Of a stretch of DNA of 64,000 bases, positions 23,052 through 34,400 are shown one piece after another; position 1 is the first letter of the stretch, and the number at the start of each line of letters is the position of its first letter. Origin of the DNA: Yponomeuta sedellus (Eukaryota > Arthropoda > Insecta > Lepidoptera > Yponomeutidae). The stretch is taken from NCBI GenBank assembly GCA_934045075.1, contig OW203726.1, positions 11,494,527 through 11,558,526 on the forward strand, read 5' to 3'. The position numbers and the translations under genes were made by a program. Under the pieces are notes generated by a model. The model was not told the origin of the DNA, did not search any database, and saw nothing but the letters and a program-made list of their open reading frames with translations.

Positions 23052-23428
23052 TCTTCTATAATATAAAAATGAATCGCCGAATGTGTTGGTAAGCGCAAAT
23101 CTCGAGCTGAAACGATTTCGCTTATTCTTTTTTTAGAATATTCCTTGAAGGACGAGGATGGTTCTTACGGAGAGAAAAATAAAAAAATATTTAAAGAATC
23201 GACTGTTAGGCGGTATGAAGTTCGCTGGGTCAGCTAGCCTTCTATAACATAAAAATGAATCGCCGGATGTGTTGGTAAGCGCAAATCTCGAGAGCAGCTG
23301 AACCGATTTTGCTTAATCTTTTTTTAGAATATTCCTTGAAGGACGAAGATGGTTCTTATGGAGAGAAAAACAAAAAAAAAAAACAAGAATAGACTGTTAG
23401 GCGGTACGAAGTTCGCTGGGTCAGCTAG
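23052..23428 (+). mobile_element. Two head-to-tail non-autonomous Helitrons
   Basis: Copies at 23052-23237 and 23238-23428 begin T-C/T-rich (TCTTCTATAATATAAAAATG) and end GCTGGGTCAGCTAG. They abut with no spacer. The TC start, CTAG end, absence of target-site duplication and tandem arrangement fit lepidopteran Helitrons. No Rep/helicase is encoded. Confidence 0.75.
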
Positions 23429-23989
23429 TATGATAAAATGATAATAGTTATCCGCTCGTTTAGTGCCCTGGTGTAGAGTTTCATTATAATGACTATAATT
23501 TGGGGATGCTTTTATGAATCGAAGCGCATAGATTTGTTTGGTTAGTTCAAATTACCTATATACAATACGGCTTGTTCTTATCTTTGCATGGCAAATCATC
23601 GGTGAAATGACTCGGGACGTCTTCGCGCAGTCCACGCTTGGCTGGCCAAGACCCCGACGTTGACAAGGCCACCAGTAGGTAATTCTACATCATCATGCGC
23701 TCTCCAAAATGAGATCTTGGACAAAAACATGACTAGATGTATAGGTAATTGCGAATAGCAATTTACACAACCCAGTAGATTTATCAGCCGAGCATAGGCA
23801 GGAAGGTACTAGGTACTGTAAGCGTTCCTAAAGTAATTCGTATAGGTACGAACTAATACAAATAAACAATAAACATTCATGGACATATTACACAGATGTA
23901 GCCCCATACTAAGTACAATTAATTGACTTGTGTTACAGGTGCTAACTCGACGATAGATTTAATACAATCAATACATAGATAACATCCAA

Positions 23990-24110
23990 GACCCGAGACA
24001 AACTAGAAAAGTTCGTTTCCTAGTTTTACCTGGCCAGGGATCGAGACACGAGACCTTTGGTTTTACAGTCAGCGTGCCAAACCACTGCGTCACCGAGGCC
24101 GTCAAATATT
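23990..24110 (-). repeat. tRNA-derived SINE head
   Basis: Minus strand reads GCCTCGGTGACGCAGTGG with a B-box-like TGTCTCGATCCCTGG about 45 bases on. Confidence 0.65.
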
Positions 24111-24213
24111 ATAATATTGCTAGCTGACCCCGCAAACGATGTTCTGCACAATAAAAATTATAAAATATTGGTGAAGCCGTTTCGGAGGAGCGCGATGGCA
24201 AAAACTGTCGTCG

Positions 24214-24345
24214 TCGTCGTCAGGCTATACTAGTCCACTGCTGGACATAGCCCTCCCCTAAAGAGCGCCACGTTGTGCTATTTATTATAGGGGGTAATGC
24301 CCATAATCCCCACGCTGGGCATGCGGGCTGGGGTTCGCAGTTCGG
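24214..24345 (-). repeat. LINE 3'-end fragment
   Basis: Reverse copy of the 5068-5225 block, including the GTCCACTGCTGGACATAGCC segment and a GTCGTC repeat where the tail would be. Confidence 0.6.
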
Positions 24346-24821
24346 TGGAATTGTACTGCAGAAACTGTAACACGAGATTTTTATATAAAGGAGGGCTTTT
24401 CAGAACAATTTCTCCTAATTTCTCGATTACTTGCCTAAGAGAAAAAATTCTAAGCAAGAAAAAAATTAAGAGAGAAATTGTCTTTGAAAGGTATCACCAC
24501 GGAAAAATGTAGGTTGTAAGGCTACAAATATTTGTAACGATTGAAAGTTGTTTAAAGACTTTTTGCTAAGTGTCGAAAGTTATACGCCTTCAGCGGCCCA
24601 CAAATCATAGCGGCCGTTGTTTTTGCCTTGAATGAGAAAAACGTGTAGTCGGATCAAAACTATTTCTCGACTGGAAAGCTGTCCCTGAGGAACCATTTAG
24701 GGTCGAGAAAAAGTGGTCTACTACTTGTAAAAGTTGTAGTTCTGACTATCGTGCCTACTGAATCCTTGGAGTTTGAAACTTGTAACAAATCAGTCTTGTA
24801 TCTAGATTGTTCAACTATTAA

Positions 24822-25070
24822 CTGCCTCGTTGGTCTAGCCGTTAAGACGCTTGGGTACCAAGACGAAGGTCGTGGGTTGGATTCCCACTGGGGGCCGCCG
24901 TAAATTTATACAAGTGACCTCGGTCGAGGTGTATTTTCACGTTTGTTCTTGCCTGATTATCTTTGTTATCGATGTTATAGTATAATTCTTGTAATAAGCA
25001 ACACCAGAGGTCTATGCCCTGCCGTAGGCTTTATTTATGGGCTGATTAGAATAGAATAAGCCTAAGCTTT
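24822..25070 (+). repeat. tRNA-derived SINE, complete
   Basis: A-box-like TGGTCTAGCCGTTAAG and B-box-like GGGTTGGATTCCC are spaced as in a tRNA, followed by GGGGGCCGCC and a unique 3' body. Confidence 0.75.
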
Positions 25071-25344
25071 TATTTATTAAATTTTTACAATTTTCCGACG
25101 TTTCTGCACTTTTTCAGGTGCCGCATGCCGTGGTCTCGGATGACTGAGGTGGTTATGTCTAGTGCTAGCGTTAACCTTAGAAAATACTTCATGATAGTTG
25201 ATTTTTATTCCTAGGTTTCATTGATTTCAATGCACTTTTTTAAACTGGGTGTTGGTGCTCGGATAGTTAACGTTAGTCTACTTCTAACAAGAAATAGACT
25301 AACGTTAGACCTATCTAACAAGATAGGTCTTTTTAATTTTATTT

Positions 25345-25450
25345 AAGCTCCGCCTGTATCCCTGGAAGGGTAGGTAGAGAGCAGAGTCTGTAACTAGCTT
25401 GTTAATAATTTTATTTCATCAACATTCATTAGTCGTTGCATGCAAGCACA
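25345..25450 (-). repeat. RTE-type LINE 3' fragment
   Basis: Minus orientation of the CTACC/CCAGGGATACAGGCG tail block seen after the RTE ORF fragment at 38055-38450. Confidence 0.6.
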
Positions 25451-26469
25451 CCGATTTCAATTACTTTTTATATTCCTTTACTAATACATCTCCTGCTTGC
25501 TCATCACCCACATTCGCTCAATATATTTGTTTCGCCAATCTTGCTTCTTTCATCCTCTCCATATGTCCAATACAACGTAACATTCCTACGTCTTTCTACA
25601 TTTTTCCTGTTATAAAATATTTATAACCGAATACTCGTTCCACGATAGCTCATTCCTACATGTTTATTTAGATCTCACCACGGTTGCCCCGGTTACCTTA
25701 TATTTGAAGTAGAGTGCGGTGGAAACGTTGCTTTACAAAACGTTCCTCGCGATACAAAGCGAGCACGCTACAGACATTGTTTATCTTACGCAATGCTTAA
25801 CACTCCTCAATTAGGGTTACTTAATTGAAGCCATCTATCCGTCCTTAACTGTTTACAAGGAAAACTTCTCTGGCTTTCCGACTGGTGAGTGGCTGGTGAC
25901 TCAGTTTTTTTCTATGTTCTGACAACTGCAATGTTGTCATGGGGCAATGTTTAATGGCTTCTAATGGATGGTAGTCGCGTTGGTTGATACCTGTGGTTGA
26001 TACGTTACTATTTATGGCTAAACTGTAAAATATCTGTACAGGGGTTTCTGATCCCAGATATGTAGTAAGTTATATAATATTATAATACTCACATGGCATA
26101 CTAAAATTTTGGTTTAACATATTATGTTAAAGTAAAAAAAAGATAATTTCATTTAATTTGACTGAAACAAAAAAACATCACAAATAAATCCTAGGGGTGG
26201 TGAAGGTTTAAAATTAAAGGTTATTATCTGAAATATTAAAGCATTATTATACAATTATTGAAGTTCATTAAAACTGATTTTAAAATAACTATGAAAATTA
26301 AATGTTTTAATTTTTTTGTTTTTGTTGTTTGGCGCGCCATCCTTTTTGTATGTTGAGTATGACTAATTTCGTGTATACACTACAATAACTGTTTCTGTAC
26401 TCTATACTACGATTCTGCTGTCAAGGAAAACTTCCTGAGGAAACCTGAGTATTTGAGGTGTTTACAGAC
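25451..26469. other. Gene-free stretch
   Basis: AT-rich with no ORF bearing a recognisable domain and no repeat recognised by eye. Confidence 0.5.
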
Positions 26470-26645
26470 CTCAACCGTGCTTCGCAAAGCACTTTAAGCC
26501 GTCGGTGCCGGCTGTCATGTATTGGCAGTCGCTAAGCCATGTCAGAGGACTTATAACTTCTGACAGTAAGGCCCGCCACTGTCTTACAATCCTCCACCAA
26601 CCCAGGCTTGGCCCCCGTGGTGGAGTACGGCTCCTTAGTCCAAAT
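26470..26645 (+). repeat. 5S-like SINE, partial
   Basis: Body only, in plus orientation. The 5S-like head and the tail are missing. Confidence 0.75.
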
Positions 26646-26652
26646 TAGGAAA

Positions 26653-27214
26653 TCTATCTATAGGTAATATGAAAATGAATCGCTGAATGTGTTGGTAAGC
26701 GGAAATATCGAGAGCAGCTGCACCGATTTCGCTAATTCTTTTTTTAGAATATTCCTTGAAGTACGAGGATGGTTCTTACGGAGATAAAAATAAAAAAAAA
26801 TAAGGAATCGACTGTTAGGCGTTACGAAGTTCGCTGGGTCAGCTAGTCTATAATATAAAAATGAATCGCTGAATATGTTGGTAAGCGCAAAGCTCGAGAG
26901 CAGCTAAACCGATTTCGCTAATTCTTTTTTTAGAATATCCCTTGAAGTACGAGGATGGTTCTTACGTAGAGAAAAAATAAATAAAGAATCGACTGTTAGG
27001 CGGTACGAAGTTCGCTGGGTCAGCTAGTCTATAATATAAAAATGAATCCCTGAATGTGTTGGTAAGCGCAAATCTCGAGATCAGCTGAACCGATTTCGCT
27101 ATTTCTTTTTTTAGAATATTCCTTGAAGTACGAGGATGGTTCTTACGGAGAGAGAAATATATTTTTTTTAAAGAATCGACTGTTAGGCAACACGAAGTTC
27201 GCTGGGTCAGCTAG
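26653..27214 (+). mobile_element. Three head-to-tail non-autonomous Helitrons
   Basis: Copies end at 26846, 27027 and 27214, each with GTTCGCTGGGTCAGCTAG. Copies 2 and 3 restart immediately with TCTATAATATAAAAATGAAT. Same family as 23052-23428. Confidence 0.75.
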
Positions 27215-28222
27215 TTGAGAATAAAGGCTTCGATTGGTAGCCATCCCAAGCAGCCTTACTGCCTTCAAGATGAGTTTCAAGAGTTATTCTGACTGTAGGT
27301 GTGGAATCACCTTAGACTCATCTTGGAATGACTGCGGGAGGTTTTCTCGTCAATGTGTGGCGACCCGTGACGACGCATGTAAGCCACGGACGATTCGCCC
27401 TCTACTCCGTAGCGCGTTTTAGCGTGGAGACTCGCTTTTAGTTAGGCCCGGGTTTTGCGGTCTCTGTGAAAGATAGGCTATCCGTCTTGCTTAGATAGTT
27501 TTATTTGGGATAGAACCGTCCTGGGTGATATCGTAGGCGCTGTTGAAACTTATTCTTTCCTGCTAGGGTTGGTTTATATTTTTTATATAGTATTTATTAT
27601 AATTATGTAGGCTTACTGAACTTCTAATATGTGTACCTAATTATTATGATTAAACTTTTGTCAGGAAGTTAAATATGTTTAATATTTTCAAATTTTTTAC
27701 CTACGACTTAGCCAAGGAAGAATTTTATAATGCATTAATATTTAATGAATGAGTTGAATAAACAAGTAATCAACTTAATAGATATTAGTGGTTCCCATAT
27801 TTTAACGATTTCTATCAACGTTTCGTCACATCTGGACGAAAGCTGAGTGAAACGATATATAGAACCGTCTGTAGACCGACATTTCTGCATTGCTTCTTGT
27901 TTATTGAGTCACAGAAACTATGTAAAAATGGCACCGTGACATGTCGTCGCTGCTTTGTAGCGTCGTCGCCCGAAATAACGAGTTTCACACAACATAAAAT
28001 TTATATAAAAAAATATCGACATCGGTTAAGATTTGACAAAGTAATGCAAAAAAGTAATATACCTACGCGTCGAATAGATAACCTCCTCCTTTATTGAAGT
28101 TGGTTAAAAAAAATATTTTGTTGAGCAGAACTAATTGATATAGGTATAAGAGTAGAGTAACTCTGACCCCAAACTAAATTAAATTGTATTTTGAAGCACA
28201 GTGCTCAATTCGGGGTGAACTT
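27215..28222. other. Gene-free stretch
   Basis: The 62-codon frame at 27234 has no domain signature and probably lies in an unclassified repeat. Nothing else was supported. Confidence 0.45.
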
Positions 28223-29506
28223 AATAGTAGATTATGCATTAAGGGAATAAAACCATGTATTACTTCATGGGCGGTATATTGAACCCTGAGCGGAGCGAAG
28301 GACTCCGAGTTAACTCCCGAGCGCAGCGAGGGAGTTAAATTTTAACTCCTGAGCGAAGCGAGGGAGTTATGTAGAGTCCTGAGTGAAGCCAGGGGTTCAT
28401 ACCGCCCGAGACTAAGACATGTTTTATTCCAGAGGTGAATACTCTACTTTTCACACCATCTGGGAGACAATAAAAAGACAGGGCTGCATAAGTTGAAAAA
28501 TATTTATTAATATAAAGTCCACACTCTTTTACGGCTTAGCAACTTAAATTGAATATAACTTTTAAATTCGTATTTGCAATTCGCGCCTTTTTTTTCTTTT
28601 TTTTATTGGTGTTTCGCGCGGTCACACGACACAGTAGTTCAGAAAAAAAAGAAAAAAGGGGTGAGTTTCGAACAACAATTCGAATTTCGAATTGCAATGC
28701 GGGGCTTCTTCATAGTTTTCATGCGAATTTTGACATTCTAAATTCAAATCACTTTATTCCCTAGGGAAATTCTTCATTATTATTGCCCTCGAGAGACAAG
28801 GCTATGCTTTACGATGATATTTGACGGTACGTAATAAGGCATTGTCGAGCAGGAGGTGTGAAATAGTAGATTATGCATTAAGGGAATAAAACCATGTATT
28901 ACGTCATGGGCGGTATATTGAACCCTGAGCGGAGCGAAGGACTCCGAGTTAACTCCCGAGCGCAGCGAGGGAGTTAAATTTTAACTCCTGAGCGAAGCGA
29001 GGGAGTTATGTAGAGTCCTGAGTGAAGCCAGGGATTCATACCGCCCGAGACTAAGACATGTTTTATTCCAGAGGTGAATACTCTACTTTTCACACCATCT
29101 GGGAGACAATAAAAAGACAGGGCTGCATAAGTTGAAAAATATTTATTAATATAAAGTCCACACTCTTTTACGGCTTAGCAACTTAAATTGAATTTAACTT
29201 TTAAATTCGTATTTGCAATTCGCGCCTTTTTTTCTTTTTTTTATTGGTGTTTCGCGCGGTCACACGACACAGTAGTTCAGAAAAAAAATAAAAAAGGGGT
29301 GAGTTTCGAACAACAATTCGAATTTCGAATTGCAATGCGGGGCTTCTTCATAGTTTTCATGCGAATTTTGACATTCTAAATTCAAATCACTTTATTCCCT
29401 AGGGAAATTCTTCATTATTATTGCCCTCGAGAGACAAGGCTATGCTTTACGATGATATTTGACGGTACGTAATAAGGCATTGTCGAGCAGGAGGTGTGAA
29501 ATAGTA
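28223..29506. repeat. 638-bp tandem duplication containing a nested MITE
   Basis: 28223-28868 and 28862-29506 are almost identical (period about 638, a handful of differences), overlapping by a short AATAGTA. Each unit starts with a fold-back element of about 220 bp whose ends (AGTAGA...GGCGGTAT and its complement) pair and which holds GAGCGCAGCGAGGGAGTTA-type palindromes. An AT-rich segment follows. No coding frame is credible. Confidence 0.9.
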
Positions 29507-29512
29507 CATTAC

Positions 29513-29631
29513 ACAACTAGGGTGGTAATACAAAGAAAGGCCGAGATCGCAGAAGTTTGCGGCCCGAGCTGCAAGCGAGGGACGTAAATATGCGATCGAG
29601 AGCTTTCTTTATTACCTCCCGTGTTGTGTAC
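29513..29631. repeat. MITE with about 26-bp inverted repeats
   Basis: CACAAC...GGTGGTAATACAAAGAAAG at the left pairs with CTTTCTTTATTACCTCCCG...GTTGTG at the right. A further hairpin (GGCTTTTTCCG with CGGAAAAAGCC) follows at 29650-29715. Confidence 0.65.
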
Positions 29632-30306
29632 ATCTTTTTATGTCTACACTTGGCCAGAAAGCGGCTTTTTCCGTACGCGCAGCGTGCGGAAAAAGCCACT
29701 TTATTGCCAGGTGTGGCATAAAATATATTACAACATAATATTTGTTCCTTAAAAAATAAAGTAAAAGTTAACGTGCTTATCACGACTTTTTGGTTGCGAA
29801 GCGACAATATGTTTTTGAGTTACGTAGATTCATTTCCAATGTGTTCGAAACAGTTCGAAAGCAGTGTAAGGCAATACTACGAAAGTAGTGTACAAAGATC
29901 ATGGTAAATGTATAAAACTGCATGTGGTATGATGTAGGTAGGATGCAGTTATCCTCGAGTGTAGAACTAACCATTTTCACAGCGTTGTGAAGAAGCGTAT
30001 ATAGCACATTCACGTTTTAGGTCTCCATTACTTGGGTTGAACTTCGCTACAGACCGCGTAAGATGCGATACCGGAATTAATTAGTTATGCTAGTCACATG
30101 TTGTGGTATCGTCTTATTACGAGTGGTCCCGAATGGGCAGTCACATATAGTTTTCCACAGGGTCAGCCCCATAGCGAGACTATAATGCCGTATTATAGGT
30201 ACTTAACATTATTGCAAGACTAAAATGAATGATGTATTGTGTACTGTACTTTAACTTTTAGTATCAATCTCAAGTTTTGGAATATGTCAAAATAGTTGGT
30301 ATTCAT

Positions 30307-30543
30307 GATTAAACCTGAAGCGCCCGTGGCCTAGTCGATTGTAATCAATCACTTGAGTTAAGCAACAACAGGCGCGTCAGGTGCAGGATATCGACCGTCC
30401 CGTGACTACCGCTAGAAGCATTTTTTCGAGCGCTCCCGTGCTTCGCAAGGCACGTTAACCCGTTGGAGCCGGCTGTCATGTAATGGCAGTCGTCAAGCCA
30501 TCCGCCCCAGCAGTGGGGGCATACAAGGGTTGATATCGATGAA
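30307..30543 (+). repeat. 5S-like SINE with internal deletion
   Basis: Plus orientation. The head AGCGCCCGTGGCCTAGTCGA, then GTTAAGCAACAACAGGCGCG, is clear, as is the tail GGGTTGATATCGA. The middle 100 bases or so are missing. Confidence 0.85.
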
Positions 30544-30941
30544 CATTATGCGGCACAAATTCTTAATTGCGTAACTATCGAGTAATCAAATGAGGTGTAG
30601 AATAATGAAAAAACAAGTTGGTAATAAATATTAATTTTTAATGGCAGCGCAATGATTGACATTCTTTGATGGCAATTCTCAAATTATTATTATTAAGCAA
30701 TATAATATTGAGTATAACATTTAAATTTACAAATAAAATGTAAATATTACATACACTACGCGCTTTTTACATAATATTTGTTAAATAATAACTTAACTAA
30801 CGGTAGCTACGCAACTACGTTGAGTATCCACTCAGATCGATCAATAAATATAACGTTTACTCGTATAGATACAGAAATTTTGAGAGCGTCCAAGAAGGGC
30901 GTGTTTTATCGGACAATCTCAAAATTTTCCTCGAATTAAAT

Positions 30942-31489
30942 CTACGACGACTCTTTCACCTCCATAGCTTTCTTGCCAACCTCGAGTATTCTCGGGTGAG
31001 CCGCTATCCTGCGGAGACTCTTCTTCATAGGTCTGATCTCATTTAAGAGGAGATGGTCGAGCTCATCTAGAGATTTGATCTCTTTGAAGTCGGAGAGCGC
31101 TCTGCTGCGACCTCCATTAAACCTGGCGTACCTTCGGTAAGCATTGTTGTTGGCTTGGCACTGGCCGCAATTGTACTGAACTGGTACGGCGTTGGGGAAG
31201 TTCTGCATTCCCTGCATATTGTTTCCGTATCCAGGGCAGTACGGGATAAATACTATGGGCACGAATCCTATGATTCCATAGGGGGCATAGCCTTGCTGCG
31301 GGTATTGTTGGTTGGGCTGTTGGGAGTTTCCGTCTGTTGCGTTATTTCCGGGGTTCATGAGGTAGCACGGACAGCTCGCGGGCACCGGGACGATTGGCAA
31401 CGGGTATGGGATAACGTAGATGGGGAATGGAGGCATTTGGCCCTGTTGGTTGGGCGGAGGCTGTACGCCGGTGCCGGTTGGCTGGTTGT
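30942..31489 (-). CDS. C-terminal domain exon of the cuticle gene
   Basis: Encodes 181 residues after the repeats. A Pro/aromatic hydrophobic segment ([18 protein letters not shown]) leads to CPCYL. A second hydrophobic block ([18 protein letters not shown]) and QYNCGQCQ follow, giving five Cys in all. The end is basic and helical in character ([19 protein letters not shown]). I recognise no named domain; the paired Cys motifs suggest disulphide links or multimer formation. Confidence 0.75.
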
Positions 31490-34400
31490 CTGTAACAATA
31501 CAAATGGAAGGTAAGGTGCTGTATTTCACAATGTTGTTGGAACGCTAGAGCGAAGTGACACTGTTTTGTTTGGATCGTCATGTAAAAGCAAGCAAACTTT
31601 GAATTTTTTTTTTATTCATTTAGATTTATTGCACTGAAACGTGAAAAATAAATTCGTACAACGCGGCGGACTTAATTTGGAATTAATTTACCCATTTTTA
31701 AGATAAAGCAAAAACAAATAATCCTTATGTTTTATGTATGGGGATCCAGCTCAATTGTTAATGACATTCTTTTTTATTATTTTTTGGGCCATCCGCCATA
31801 ACAATACGAGTACCTACGTGTTACGTAAGAAAAAACAATTAGCTACCTACTACGCTCAGAGATAATGTTCTTTACAAGCAGATTGACAATGCACATAAAA
31901 AGATAGATAGACAGACAGTCGACTCAGGACGTTAAATAAGTTTCTGTTGGGACCCTTGTTATGGCTATGGAAATCTTGTAAATTAACAATGAACAACAAT
32001 TTACCTGGGTATCCAGGTTGGTCGGGGCCGGGTTGCGATGGGGTTGGCTGCGAAGGCTGTCCGGACTGGTCAGGCTGACCACCTTGTCCAGGCTGACCAG
32101 GCGTTCCGGGTTGTCCAGGTTGTCCAGGCGTTCCTGGCTGTCCAGGTTGTCCAGGAGTTCCTGGCTGTCCGGGTTGTCCAGGAGTTCCTGGCTGTCCAGG
32201 TGTTCCTGGCTGTCCTGGTGTTCCTGGCTGTCCTGGGTAACCGGGTTGTCCAGATTGTCCTGATGTTCCTGGTTGTCCTGGTGTTCCTGGCTGTCCTGGG
32301 TAACCGGGTTGTCCAGATTGGCCAGGTGTTCCAGGTTGTCCAGGCGATCCTGGCTGTCCAGGCGTCCCTGGTTGACCTGGTTGACCGGGTTGTACAGGTG
32401 TTCCTGGTTGCCCGGGTGTTCCTGTCTGTCCTGGGTAGCCGGGCTGTCCAGACTGTCCTGGTGTTCCTGGTTGCCCAGGTGATCCTGGCTGTCCAGGCGT
32501 TCCTGGTTGACCTGGTTGGCCGGGTTGTCCAGGTGTGCCTGGTTGTCCAGGTGTTCCAGGCTGGCCAGGAGATCCGGGTTGCCCTGGTTGTCCGGGTGTA
32601 CCGGGGTGACCTGACGTTCCTGGTTGTCCAGGTTGGCCTGGAGTCCCCGGTTGGCCAGGCTGTTCTTGTGATCCTGGCTGTCCAGGTTGTCCTGGGTATC
32701 CTTGTTGCCCACCTTGACCAGGCTGACCGCCTTGTCCGGGCTGGCCACCTTGTCCGGGCTGTCCTTGCTGTCCTGGGTATCCGGGTTGACCTCCTTGTCC
32801 GGGCTGGCCACCTTGTCCGGGTTTACCAGGCTGTCCTGGGTATCCAGGCTGACCGCCTTGTCCGGGTTGACCCGCCTGTCCTGGGTATCCGGGCTGGCCG
32901 GCTTGTCCGGGTGCTCCTGGGTATCCGGGTTGACCACCTTGATCGGGCTGACCTCCTTGTCCGGGCTGGCCACCTTGTCCGGGCTGACCTTGCTGTCCTG
33001 GGTATCCGGGTTGACCTCCTTGTCCGGGCTGGCCAACTTGTCCGGGTTTACCAGGCTGTCCTGGGTATCCGGGCTGACCACCTTGTCCGGGCTGGTTACC
33101 TTGTCCGGGTTGGCCGGCCTGTCCTGGGTATCCGGGCTGGCCGCCTTGACCGGGTGCTCCTGGGTATCCGGGTTGACTACCTTGACCGGGCTGGCCGCCT
33201 TGTCCGGCCTGACCGGGCTGTCCTGGGTATCCGGGCTGGCCGCCTTGTCCGGGTTGTCCTGGGTATCCAGGCTGACCACCTTGACCGGGTTGACCTCCTT
33301 GTCCAGGCTGGCCGCCTTGACCGGCCTGTCCAGGGTATCCAGGTTGGCCGGCTTGTCCAGGTGCTCCTGGGTATCCGGGTTGACCACCTTGTCCGGGCTG
33401 GCCACCTTGTCCGGGCTGACCTTGCTGTCCTGGGAATCCGGGTTGACCTCCTTGTCCGGGCTGACCTTGCTGTCCTGGGTATCCGGGTTGACCGCCTTGT
33501 CCGGGCTGGCCACCTTGTCCGGATTGGCCGGCCTGTCCTGGGTATCCGGGCTGGCCGGCTTGTCCGGGTGCTCCTGGGTATCCGGGTTGACCACCTTGAC
33601 CGGGCTGACCTCCTTGTCCGGGCTGGCCACCTTGTCCGGGCTGACCCTGCTGTCCTGGGTATCCGGGTTGGCCTCCTTGTCCAGGCTGGCCACCTTGTCC
33701 GGGCTGGCCGCCATGTCCGGGTTTACTAGGCTGTCCTGGGTATCCGGGCTGACCGCCTTGTCCGGGCTGGCCACCTTGTCCGGGTTGGCCGGCCTGTCCC
33801 GGGTATCCCGGCTGGCCAGCTTGTCCGGGCTGGCCGCCTTGTCCGGCCTGACCGGGCTGTCCTGGGTATCCGGTTTGACCGCCTTGTCCGGGCTGGCCAC
33901 CTTGTCCGGGTTGGCCGGCCTGTCCTGGGTATCCGGGCTGGCCGGCTTGTCCGGGTGCTCCTGGGTATCCGGGTTGACCACCTTGACCGGGCTGACCTCC
34001 TTGTCCAGGCTGGCCACCTTGTCCGGGCTGACCCTGCTGTCCTGGGTATCCGGGTTGGCCTCCTTGACCGGGCTGACCTCCCTGTCCGGGCTGGCCACTT
34101 TGTCCTGGCTGACCTTGCTGTCCTGGGTATCCGGGTTGACCTCCTTGTCCGGGCTGACCACCTTGTCCGGGTTGGCCGCCCTGTCCTGGGTATCCGGGCT
34201 GGCCAGATTGTCCGGGCTGGCCACCTGGTCCAGCCTGACCGGGCTGTCCTGGGTATGCGGGCTGGCCGCCTTGTCCTGGGTATCCAGGCTGACCACCTTG
34301 ACCGGGCTGACCTCCTTGTCCAGGCTGGCCGCCTTGACCGGGCTGACCCTGTTGTCCTGGGTATCCGGGTTGGCCTCCTTGTCCTGGCTGACCGCCTTGT

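Noticed and set aside
24822..24900. Functional tRNA gene
   Set aside because: A- and B-box-like motifs are present but no clean cloverleaf, and SINE body follows.
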